From contig CAJNDT010004557.1 of NCBI GenBank assembly GCA_905221615.1, positions 1,669,001 through 1,733,000 on the forward strand: a stretch of 64,000 nt of DNA, read 5' to 3'. Position 1 is the first letter of the stretch; each line of letters starts with the position of its first letter. Shown piece by piece: positions 35,181 to 45,453 of this stretch. A program made the position numbers and the translations under genes. The notes beneath the pieces were generated by a model. It did not search any database. It was not told the DNA's origin and saw only the letters and a list, made by a program, of their open reading frames with translations. Origin of the DNA: Symbiodinium sp. CCMP2592. Lineage: Eukaryota > Sar > Dinophyceae > Suessiales > Symbiodiniaceae.

Positions 35181-38100
35181 GCACCAAGCTTCAGACGTGG
35201 TCGATTGTGGGTGGGAGTGTGGAGGTGCAGGTTACGGAGGCAAAAGTGTACAAAATGAAGGGTTTTTAGTCTTGGTAGTAATCTTGGAGTGATCGGGGCT
35301 TGGTTTCCAGCATTTGGTGATCCCCAGACCCCCCCAACCCCCGACCGCGCATTCGCGCAGAACCGCAGACCCTGCACCCAAGCCAGCCCCCAAACCCCGG
35401 TACCTCCCAATTCCCTGCCACTCAGACCCCTGACCCCTGTCCCGGCGTCACCGGCTCCAAAAAAAATAGAGTTTAGTTTTTTGGTTGAGGGGGGGGTACC
35501 CTACTATTAAACCGACACCCACATTATAGATTGCTGGGCTTGGGTTTCAACTCGGAAGTTTGGAAGATGCAGATAGGCAGCGCGTTTCAAGACGTCAGTT
35601 TCCGAACAGGGTGCGTGTCGTCATCTGCAAGACACAAGCCTTACCACAACCTGCAGAAGCCCTAGCATTAAGAACAAGAAACCCAAACCTCAAACTCCAT
35701 CATTGGTGCTGTTGCATGGCATTCGCATCGCATGAGCGCGTGGTGCGCCAGTCTGCACCGTCACATTCGTCATCACCATCTTCAGCAGCAGCAGCAGCAG
35801 CAGCAGCAGCGGTGACAACCTCTATCATCTTTCATATGTACCGCAATCCTGCCTCCACGCCGCACATCAGCATTATCACTATCACCGACATCACAACAAA
35901 GTGGTCGCCCTTGTAGTTGCTGGTGCTGGAAGGGTGGCAGTGACACAGCCGCAAGTCTGCGGTAACTAACTACGGATGCTGCAGACAGAGATTGTACCCC
36001 CACTAAAGTAGGGCAGTGGCAGACTTTGAGAAGGAAGCCGCACCCAACAGAGCTACGTAGACTGTTCGCAGCAACACTAGACTCATACATAGAGGAATGC
36101 TAGCAGCTAGCATGCGCCAGTAAACTGCACGCGTGCAGGAGCGCATGTATGTATGACTTTCGGGTATGTTATGCGTGCATGTCTATATGCATGTACGTAG
36201 GTTTTCACGTCCGTATGCATGCATGATCATGCATGTATGTGCCTATGTATGTATGAATGTACGTATGTATGTATGTATGTATGTATGTATGCATGCATGC
36301 ATGTATGTATGTATGTATGTATGTAATTATATATGTACGTGTATGTGCATGTGTGCATGTATGAGTGTATGCATGCATGTAGGCAAGTAGGTATGTATGG
36401 ATGTATGTGGTGTGGTGTTTATGTATGTATGTATGTATGTCCGTAGGTATGTATATATGTATGCATGTATATGTAAACACATTTTGTCTACACGTTAATG
36501 ATTAGGTGCATGTATACACATACCTACATGTACATGTTTGCATTTTTGTACACATACATAGATTAGAAGGTTTTGGCTTGCCAAGGAAAGGCTCGTCCCT
36601 CTACAAAGCCCTCGAGGTGCGTGAAGAACGGCTTTGTTCGCTTGTGGTGTCTCATGTTTTCCCAGTTGTTGCTGAACTTTTGGTGCTTTGGAAAAGTATG
36701 TAAGGTTTTTTTCAGAGCATTAGGTGTGTTGTTTACCATCTAATCATAAGACGCGTAAAGCTCCAAGTCTTGATGGTCGAGGGTCCGATTCAGCGGTTTG
36801 GATTTCGGCCGCCGGGTTTGCCGGATTTGGCCGTGAGGGTGTTTAGGATTGAGGGATTTTGGTCAGAGTAGTTTCTGGAGCCAGAGTAGTTACAAGTCAA
36901 GCCGACTTAGTTCATTCTCCGAGGATTTTGGAGTGGGGTATGAAATGGGTATGTTGTTTTGGAGCGATTCCTATGTTGCTGTGCTGCGCCTGGCGGGCAA
37001 CTACCAAGCAAGGCGTAAGCTTAAACCCTAAACCCCGAACCAATCTGTAACACATCGGAAACACAACGCCCCACTGTAAAGAAAAAACGAGAACCCGGAG
37101 AGCCCTTTCCGGGAGGTCGTTGCAACCAAGCACATGGACACTGTGGCCGTGACCTACGTTGACAGCAGTGAAAACGACATCAAGTTCCTGGACTGGGCCG
37201 ACAGCAGTGGTTTCCGGTTTACGACTTGGGGTTTGTATGGGTAGTTCCGTAAATGAGCGTCCCTTTTATTTAAACCTTTTATGAGGGTGCTGTGCTATAT
37301 TGGGGGCCAGGCAAGGGACCCTAAGTTAGAGAACTAGCCGTGTAGTTCAGGGTGGAGGAGTTCAGGTTGCAGCGTGGGTCTTGGGTTTTGACGGCTGCGG
37401 GTTCAAATCACCACGAGTTAGCCGAGAAGTCGTTTAATGCGACCTCAACATGTCAGCATAGATCCTGCACCTTGTGCTTTAGGGCCTTGGTGGTCGGAGC
37501 TTAAAACGGGTTGATTCTGGGTTTGAGGTGCGCTTGGTCACAGGAATCAGATGGTGGGGGATCAATTCGGGATTCTCTTTATCCTGAAACCATCAACCAA
37601 GGCTTTAAACCATATTGCACATCGTTGTGCATGAACACAAGGCTATGGGTTGCTTCATGAGCCGTGCTGGGGTGCCGCTATGGACAATGGTGCTGAGAGC
37701 GCTAGTGGTCAAGTTGACACCCGCTCCCAGTCATCGTCCTGGCTGTCATGCTCCTACACCCTTCTCCCCACATGCCTAAACTCTATATATACCTGGAGAT
37801 CCCCCAAACCGCATACACCCGTGCCCATCCCAAGTCAACTCCTAGACACCCTTATCTGCCAACCCTGCACAAAATCTATAACCTCTAAAAACCCACCAAA
37901 AATCATAAACCCCTAAAAGATCTGTATGGTTCCTTTCAGGGCTCCTTTTTAAGGATCTATAGGGTTTCCTTCAAAGGCCAACGCCCATCTCCAATAGCTC
38001 AAAGCCCCTTAGCCCTCCACAGGAAGAACGACTACGATTTGGGCTTTAGGGTTGTGGGTTTTGGCTTTTTGTGTGCTTCGGGGGTTCGGGGTTGGTTTGT

Positions 38101-38571
38101 CAATACATTCAATCGATTCTACCAAGTTTTGATGGCTCAGGGTTTCGATGGGGTTCAGAGTTCGGGGGCCTATGCCGGCAGTTTCTGTGTGCTCTCTACG
38201 CGGCTGCGAATTGTGTGGAGGAGGTCGCATTGCCTGAAAATCGGCGTGACGCCTCACAGTGTGGCGGGACCTGTACCTGTTCACTGCAAGACACGCCCGA
38301 TCGTGCTCGACATTCACGAGTTTTGCGGGGTGTGACGAGGTCGCCTTTCTCCAGCAACGTCACAGCCCTTCTGTGGCTCCAGGGAAGGAGCGTAGATGGA
38401 AGTTGACATCCTAAACTCCCACACCCCAAACAGTCAAGCCGTGAAAACCCTAAACCGTAAGCTTGATTGTCCGAGTGTGAGCGCCGAAACCGTAAGCTCT
38501 AGGCCGAAATTCTACACCCTACACCCCAAACTTTACTCCTTACCCGGCGAGCGCGAGCCTGAGAGCATAAG

Positions 38572-38680
38572 ATAGGGGCTCAAATAATTACCAGACCCAT
38601 ACTGTTTTGAGGGTTCCTCATTATAGCTGTAGTTTAGTGGGCCCCAAAACCCTATTCTAATTATTATTAAGGCCCCTATA
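38572..38680. mobile_element. MITE family B copy
   Basis: Left ATAGGGGCTCAAATAATTACC; right AATTATTATTAAGGCCCC. A further fragment of the right end follows at about 38,745-38,773. Confidence 0.7.
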
Positions 38681-39691
38681 TCATAGTACCCTTATAGATC
38701 CCTTATAGCAACCCTTATAAGACCCCCTTTACGGGAACTCTATTCTAATGATTGAGGCCCCTATACTAACCTGCTCCTTGTGGTCAGGACGAGATGAAAC
38801 CAGAGCCGATCGCCTACTCGGGTCGCCTTGCATCTGGGCCGTTTCCATAACTCGGGGGCGGGGGGTGGGGGGCTATCTAGAAACCTCCCTAGCCCTAGTC
38901 CCCGGTTAAGAATACTATACCATACCCCGGAGCCATCTTCTTCAAATTCCAGACGAGTTATTAAGACTCTTAGGTTGTAGCCTGTCTTTCTGCTGAGCTT
39001 GGAAAAGGATCGAGGGTTGTAGGGTTTAGGCCCTTTAGGGCTCAGGGCTCAGAAGATTGCGATGGTCCTGATGCACTGAGGGCTTAGGGCTTGTGGGGTT
39101 TTGGGTTTAGCGCTCTATTTGGTCTACCGGGTAAAACGGGCTTCTTTGAGGTGATAAACCCCAGCCCGCTGGGGTTTGAATTGGGCCTCGAGCTTACGAG
39201 ATGCTCCTTGGTGCAAGGCTTCTTGCTACAGAGATCGTGACGTCGTTGCTTTTGCTGCTGCTGCTGCTGCTGAAGATGAAGACGATGAGGCTGATGAGGA
39301 CGATAATGATGATGAGGAGGCTGATGAGGGCGATGGGGATAATGATGGTGATGCTGTTCTATAAGGGTGGTATGTGAGTTGCATTACCGTTGTGTAGGTT
39401 TCCTGTTTCGCCGAGCTTTTCCTAAGGAAATGAGTATTCTGGCTGGAGTTTCGGGGGAGGGGTGGTGTACCGGGAATGTCTAGGGATCTTATTGCCAATT
39501 GTTCAGGCCGCCGCACCACAACTTGAACCATGAACTGTGTTCGATGACCCGCAGCACCCGTACAGAGCCCTACTGTAGGGGCCCCACTATCCCACCTTAA
39601 GCTGAGGATGTAACCCTAAACCCGAAAGCCGTATCAACCCTAAACCCTCAACCCTTTCCTTGTCGCGCAGCTAAACGAGAGACCAGTATCG

Positions 39692-39730
39692 CTGCAGACC
39701 TTGCCAGGCTTTGTCCGAGAGTGAGTGTCA
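39692..39730 (+). repeat. Dispersed repeat shared with the right-hand gene region
   Basis: CTGCAGACCTTGCCAGG followed by CTTTGTCCGAG is identical over 28 bases to sequence at about 55,764 and 55,998, and GTGAGTGTC follows with one change. A 28-base identity cannot be chance, so the two parts of the window share a repeat family. Confidence 0.8.
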
Positions 39731-39825
39731 GAAAAGCGCTTCCCTGAAGCTGAGGATGTCGAGTCCTTAGACGCCTGGGTGCGAGATCTGCTCACGAAGT
39801 CTGCACGGTACTCAGAAGGGATCCA

Positions 39826-39929
39826 GCCTATAGTCGCCAGCGTAGTTCCTTCTTTCGGATGAACAGATCTTATATGTAGGATCCTAGAAAGGTAGCCCAA
39901 GAGAGGAGCTACCATGGAGACTATAGGTA
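39826..39929. mobile_element. MITE family D, diverged copy
   Basis: GCCTATAGTCGCCAGCGTAG on the left is matched by GAGCTACCATGGAGACTATAGG on the right with several mismatches. Confidence 0.5.
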
Positions 39930-40675
39930 ACTTGGGCGGGCTTTCCCGGGTTTCAGCGTCATGCAAAGACCTCAAGAAAATATTGAGTTTGGTGTGTTTT
40001 GGGCTGTAGGAGGTTTCGGGTTTAGGGTTGAGGCTTTTGTGCCCGAAATCCTGTTCGTGGCCATTTTGAAGGGGCAGGTTTACGGCTTTTTTTCAGCCGA
40101 GCTTCCGAGTGCTTAACTTGTCCCTTAAGGTTCAGGGTTCAGGGGTCTGGAGGTCAGGTGTCCCTTAAGGTTTAGGGTTCAGGGGTTTGCAGGTTCACGT
40201 TTTAGGGTTTAGGGTTTGGTGCACTGTAGGGCTTGGGGCAACTGTCGGGTTCTATTGCGTTGGGAATGTGCTGTTGCCCAGAAACAGCACGATGCCTTAT
40301 GTGATTAGAAGACAGCCTCTTCCTTCAAGATGTGTTGGAAGATCCCGGGACGAAGGGAACCGCCAGCAGAAAGCAAATCCCTAACCCTAGGCTTTAGACC
40401 TGAGCATAATTGCAATAAAACCTAAACCCCGAAGCCAACCTTACATAAATCCGAGAGATGGAGACCCTAAGCCCTAAACCAACCGCTCAATTCTAAACTG
40501 GCCATCTAGATATCTCGATTCGCAAGCTGCAGGCAGGTCAGATTCGACTATGGACATCAAAACCCGAACAACCCTAGCCCTAAACCTACCTAAACCAACA
40601 CTTACTCAAAAGAAAGCCGTCATCACAAGTACGCGTCCCAGACCCCATTCTTATCATGAGGCCCCTAATTTACCC

Positions 40676-40782
40676 TAATGGTCCATGTACCCAATGAATA
40701 GTATATACTTTGGCCCCAATGTACCTATACAGGGAGTGCTTTAAGGCCAATGTTTACACTGTTTGGGTACATGGACCCTTAT
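40676..40782. mobile_element. MITE family C copy plus nearby solo end
   Basis: Left GGTCCATGTACCCAATG; right TGTTTGGGTACATGGACCC. A lone right end (ACTATTTGGGTACATGGACC) occurs again at 40,854-40,876, as if a second element lost its other half. Confidence 0.7.
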
Positions 40783-42511
40783 GCCATAAACCCTTATGCA
40801 TAGAACCCATATGGATCCCTTAAAGGAGCCCTTATGCACCCTGCGAATGTTGATACTATTTGGGTACATGGACCCTCAGGGTTACGACCGTCAGGAGCCG
40901 ATTCCGGAGGGACATCCTGTCTACCAGGAAGGATCTCTGGTTGTCGTCGGGAAGACCTTCGAAGAGGTGCTCTACGGTTTAAGGGTTCAAGGTTCTCAGG
41001 GTTTAGGTTGGAGGGCTAAGGGTCGGGGTTTATTTTGGCTCTAGGGTTGACGGCTTTATATAGGCTTTAGGCGAAGAGGTGCTTTAGGGTTTAAGGGTTT
41101 AGGGTTCAGGGTTTAGGGTGGAGGGCGAAGGGTTCCGGGAGTTTCGGAGTTTATATGTGGCTTTAGGGTTTACGGCTTGATACAGGCTTCAGGGTTTAGT
41201 TGAGGGTTGTTCACTGTCTTTGAAGGGGCTTACGGTGGTTTATGTGGGTTTTTATGCAATTGTCAGAGTGGCCTCGTGGTTTCTCTGGTTTTAGGGTTGT
41301 TGGTTCGGAGGCTTGGGTCGATCTAGCGGATCCAGTTCGGTTTCAGGGTTTTGGTTTAACGAAGCAGGGTTGGACCGACTGCAGCTTAGGGTTTAGAGTC
41401 TAGAGTTGTTGTTTTATTCCTGTGGTGACTAGACCCTAAACTCTCTACCGCAGGCCATGAAACAAAATCCATATGTTTCAGGGATGAAGGTGAACAGAGA
41501 AAGCATCCATAAAAGGCAAAGGCCATAGAACGTCGCATGTTGAGCCGACACTAATTCTCCAAAAGGTCTTGGGAATCCAAGATTCTGCTGGTATGTGCGG
41601 GCTCAGGGTTTGTCAAAGCGGCATTGTTCTTAATTAGCGCATGCTGTCACGCAACACCCTGCAGCAATTATTGAAGCCCCTGCCACACAATTATGTGACA
41701 GGTCGTGTCTCACCGCGACAAGGACGTTTTCATGCTGGTGCAGCTTTCCGGCATGTCGATGGCTCCAGCATGTTTCGTCAAGGTTTGAGTCGGCCTGTAA
41801 CTCGCTTTAAACCCCCGGCCCAGTTGGCAACAAAGGTCCAAGACTGCGACACCAAAGCTAAGCTTTGCAAGAGGTTTAGGACACAAACTTTCAGGAACCA
41901 GGGTGGTTTGTGCGCCATTTTACTGTACGGCTGTCGGGTCTTTGCTTGTTTCGTCGGTTGCGCTTTCAGGTTTCGGTTTCGTTGAAGCGATCTCATGAAG
42001 CACTTTTTGCTTGCGATCTTAGCGAAGTTTTCGGTGCTGTTTTTTGGAAAAGGCTTTGTAAGGTTCAAGGTGAACGCCTATGACTTCTATGACGTGTTTC
42101 AAGTCAACAGACACTAAGGCAAGTGCCTTGAAGTTTGTCCAGTCAGACAACATGTGCACCCGTCCCTCCGATACTCTCTTCATTCATCGATGCATGCATG
42201 CGTACGTAAATACATAGATAAGTTCTCTTTCTGTCTACGATATACACGCCCTTCCAGAGTACACTTGGGGCTGTGTAATAACCCCGCGCCTCTTCGTTCT
42301 GTGTTCGCTGGGCGCCTGTTGGAAGGATAGTGTTTTGGCTGGAAAAACGATAAGAAGAAAAAAAAAACGATAACGTCAGTTTATGATGCCAGTAGTCTTG
42401 TACATTATTTGCTGCTGATGGCTTGTATGTTGTGCATTCGCCGCGCCTGCAGAGTTCCACAACTCAAATCAAGCAGCTTCATCACAACCCTCACGAATGC
42501 ATTTCGCCAGG

Positions 42512-42905
42512 GATTCTAAATGCATTCGGGCCCGCGCACTCGGGGTTGGGAGGAGCATGGACCACGTTGGGCTTTTTCACGGCGATTTGAACACGCACTA
42601 ACCGCTTCGTCACCAACCTCGCGCATGCATTTTGGCACGGATTCTAAACGCATTTGCTCCCTGCACTCGGGTTTGGGAGCACGGGGTATCTTAGGCTTTT
42701 ACACGGCGATTTGGGCACGCACGAACCGCTTCGTCACCAACATCACGAATGCATTTCGGCACGGATTCTACATGCATTCGGGCCCGCGCACTCGGGATTG
42801 GGAGGAGCATGGGGCCAAATTGGATTTTTTCACGGCGGTTTGGGCACGCACAAACCGCTTCGTCACCAACCTCGCGAATGCATTTTAGCACGGATTCTAA
42901 ACTCG
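42512..42905. repeat. Tandem repeat of about 126 bp, three copies
   Basis: GGATTCTAAATGCATTCGGG, CCCGCGCACTCGGG, TTCACGGCGATTTG and AACCGCTTCGTCACCAACC recur in order with starts near 42,512, 42,642 and 42,766. The array marks the transition from the MITE-rich left part to the gene-rich right part. Confidence 0.85.
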
Positions 42906-43409
42906 GGAAGTGCAAAGGGTGACCCTAGACCAGGGTGCCCTTTGTTTGGAGTGATCATTGGTGGGGTGTGGGGTGTGTTGCTTGTCGTAGGATTAGGTAG
43001 TGATCGGATAGTAAGCATTATAGTCAGTGGTAGTGGTCCGAGTGGAGGGGGGTGTCAAGTAACAGGATTAGTAGTCGAGGTCCGTCCTCGTCGGTCGCTT
43101 CTGCATGCACAGACACACACATAGACACACACACATGCACATGTGCACACTTGTGGTCTTCCTCGCCACCATCATCAGCCGGTCTTGAACTCAGCTGTTC
43201 ATGTGCAGTGGTAAATGTTGTTGATGTGGTGTCCTTTTGAATGTCTGCAGGTCCGACTCGACATCATCGGCCCGAGTTCCTGATTGAGGCACAAGCACCA
43301 CTTTGTCCGTGCTCTTTCGTTGTGGAAGTTTGCATGGCTTGGGAGCACAGCTTGACTCACTGATGCATGGCCCGAGTTCAGCACTGTACAGTGTGTTATG
43401 TCAAGATGC

Positions 43410-43473
43410 AACCTGGTAGATCCTGCCAATAGTCACATCCTTGCCTGAACTAATTCAGCCATGCATGTCTGAG
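43410..43473 (+). pseudogene. 18S rRNA 5'-end fragment, copy 1
   Basis: AACCTGGTAGATCCTGCCA, then ATAGTCACATCCTTG, then CAGCCATGCATGTCTGAG follows the universal start of eukaryotic 18S rRNA (helix 1 and the adjoining ATGCATGTCT box) over about 64 bases with roughly ten differences. The rest of the rRNA is absent, so this is a fragment. Confidence 0.8.
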
Positions 43474-43536
43474 CGTTCACAACATGCATCCAGCAGTGAG
43501 TCCAGACAGATGTGCTGACTTCTTAGCTTGTATGGC

Positions 43537-43601
43537 AACTTGGCTGATCATGCCAGTAGTCATATGCTTGCCTGATAAATTAAGCCACCCAGGCATCGCG
43601 G
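43537..43601 (+). pseudogene. 18S rRNA 5'-end fragment, copy 2
   Basis: AACTTGGCTGATCATGCCAG, then TAGTCATATGCTTG, then ATTAAGCCACCCAGGCATC is a second, independently diverged copy of the same 18S start, about 127 bases downstream of copy 1. It keeps TAGTCATATGCTTG exactly where copy 1 is changed. Confidence 0.8.
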
Positions 43602-43889
43602 AGCTTTAGTGCTAAGACGTCTTAGCAAAATTGACCTGTGAAAGCCATTGCCTTGGCTGGGTCCTTTGGTCGAGCTTCTGCTGCTGGCTGAGACTCTCTG
43701 CTGCAAATCTGTGCTAATCTGGGCTTGAACCACCACACAGCAGCACAGCACATTCCATTGATCCTGAGCATTCAACGGAGGCCACATCTCAGAAGCCGAC
43801 GTGCATCTTGAAGGCGGTGCCAGGGCACTTGCAGCTGGGCTTTCCATTTTCAGAGATCATGATAGTCGCTGTGGCTGGAAGTGAGTGCA

Positions 43890-44274
43890 CTTTCTAGGGG
43901 ACTGTATTTTGAGGAACAACGCCAGCATCCACCGCATCTTCAAGGTCCGACTGAAGCCGCTTCGGCTTGACATTGGGGCTGGTTCGAACTTATGCAACTT
44001 GATGAGAGTTCCTTGTCAGTCTCTGTCAGGAATGGCACTGCTGTCTTTCGAGCGGTACCCTGGAGACTTTATTCAAAGGGCGTTTGACGCAGGCCCGAAT
44101 CGTTACACTCAGGTTCTATTCAAGAGACAGACCCAACAGAGTTTGGTGATCGTTGCTTTTTGTTTGTCAGGTCCGAGGCCAATCACCAAATGGGGCAGCT
44201 TGGCATATTGCAGCGGAGAGCTGTCCTGGAACGTCGAGAATACCGACGAAAACAACGCGGCCCCTTGGTACGGT
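43890..44274 (+). CDS. Candidate coding exon(s), unrecognised
   Basis: One plus-strand frame reads LRNNASIHRIFKVRLKPL, then LSFERYPGDFIQRAF, then ITKWGSLAYCSGELSW before a GTATGT donor-like site at 44,275. The residue mix (Trp, Tyr, Arg, Asp) looks coding. No in-frame ATG was found at a sensible position, so the start lies in an upstream exon or is lost. A second frame over 44,172-44,275 (LERREYRRKQRG) is also plausible, so internal splicing is uncertain. Confidence 0.4.
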
Positions 44275-44410
44275 ATGTCATTATGTGTTTGCATACACAT
44301 GATGTATGCATGTCTGCAATACATGAATCAATCGGCGAATCAAGGTCCGAATATCGGTGAAGCGATGCCATTACCCCGTGGCGTGGGCTTTGAACGCCAC
44401 GGGGGCAGAT

Positions 44411-44677
44411 ATGGTGGCGTGGGTTGAGATGCTTGGTTGCCTATGGGAGAACTTTATAAAATTTTCGGCCTGGTGTATGTGGTCAGTTTTAACTTTCTGG
44501 GGCCTGGTTATGAGGATGTGGGCGATCCTGAACCACAGCAACTCCTGGGCCCGATTCTTGGCGGAGGAGGTGGCAAGTCACATGCTGCGCAAGATGACCA
44601 AGAAGGATGAGCGCTGGCCCGACTTTTCGCTACTAGGCGGCACCTTTGAGTTTTGGGAGTTTCTATTTCTCCAGTAG
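44411..44677 (+). CDS. Candidate small protein or exon with one hydrophobic segment
   Basis: From the ATG at 44,411 the frame runs 88 codons to TAG. It has a Trp-rich hydrophobic stretch (SAWCMWSVLTFWGLVM, likely one membrane helix), then a basic-acidic segment (HMLRKMTKKDERWPDF). It could be an exon of a gene shared with its neighbours; GGCCC|GA within it could act as a donor. No family recognised. Confidence 0.4.
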   Translation: MVAWVEMLGCLWENFIKFSAWCMWSVLTFWGLVMRMWAILNHSNSWARFLAEEVASHMLRKMTKKDERWPDFSLLGGTFEFWEFLFLQ

Positions 44678-44681
44678 TAAT

Positions 44682-45289
44682 ATGGTTCAGTTAGATGAAA
44701 GGACCCCAAGACCACAACCCAGGAAGTACTGGTCAGAAAAGACGAAGCTGGTCATGGAATACTTCCGCTCTTGCCACCACCAGTGTCTGGGTTGTGCTTT
44801 GGGATAATTTTTATTTTTCTGGTCTTTTATTACCTTATCCAGGGAACATATTCATACATAATTTGCCAAGGGCTTAAATGAAAACAGACCCAGGAAGCCC
44901 CCCAAGCGGGGAGACCACGGGGCACGCCACTGGGAAGCCCATTGTGAGCGGGTTTCGATGGATGAAGTGTGGTCCGACTGTCCCGGGCTTGCCTGGTGCT
45001 TACACAACCTCCAGGTGACCGATCCCACCACATGGTCCGATTCTTGGTTAGATGGAGATGGCAGGGATTTGGGTTGTTTTAGTGAAAAATCCAACTCAAA
45101 GACAGCTTCTTAGTCTTGTGAGCCTGCACTGATTGTCAGGACTTGCTGGGGCTGTACTGGGAAAACCACGTAGGGTCCGACTACCTCCTGGAACATATTC
45201 GCCACATGACGTCTGGGATCGAGTCGACCCGCAGCTTGGATTCCAACAATTATGTTCTGTTGTTTTGGGCCCGATTGTTCAAAATGTAA
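44682..45289 (+). CDS. Three-exon gene, about 143 residues, unknown function
   Basis: Model: exon 1 at 44,682-44,795 (MVQLDERTPRPQPRKYW), a GC-AG intron of 75 bp, exon 2 at 44,871-45,038 (HWEAHCERVSMDEVWSD), a GA-AG intron of 101 bp whose donor is GGTCC|GATT, and exon 3 at 45,140-45,289 (GLYWENHVGSDYLLEH to FWARLFKM and TAA). Phases match at both joins, and both downstream exons start with G after AG. The Trp/Asp/Glu-rich text is clearly protein-like in exons 2 and 3; exon 1 is less certain because another frame there is also plausible. No domain recognised. Confidence 0.45.
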
Positions 45290-45453
45290 CCCAATGCTAA
45301 CCTTAAACCCTGCTGTCTTCATAGGCCTTTGGGGTTGTGCTGTAGTCAACCGACCTGCTATCTACGAACCTCGTCTGGACATGTCCGACTTGCGAGAGCG
45401 TAAACCCTGAACCAAACATCCCTGCAATACGGGCTTCGTCCTTGCTACTAGGG

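Larger units (their letters stand above)
35181..42500. other. Gene-poor repeat mosaic
   Basis: No convincing gene. It contains an (AGC)n tract at 35,783-35,812, ATGT-type repeats at 36,120-36,480, a GATGAG-type tract at 39,285-39,350, telomere heptamers and the palindromes listed separately. From 41,640 to 42,480 I see neither repeats nor coding signals I can name. Confidence 0.5.

Noticed and set aside
34525-35292. Long plus-strand open frames rich in Tyr, Cys, Thr, Val and Leu
   Set aside because: They exist in all three frames and follow from the TACTACTGTAC minisatellite, which lacks stops.
37388-37425. tRNA-like T-arm (GGGTTCAAATCACC)
   Set aside because: No matching acceptor, D or anticodon stems could be folded around it.
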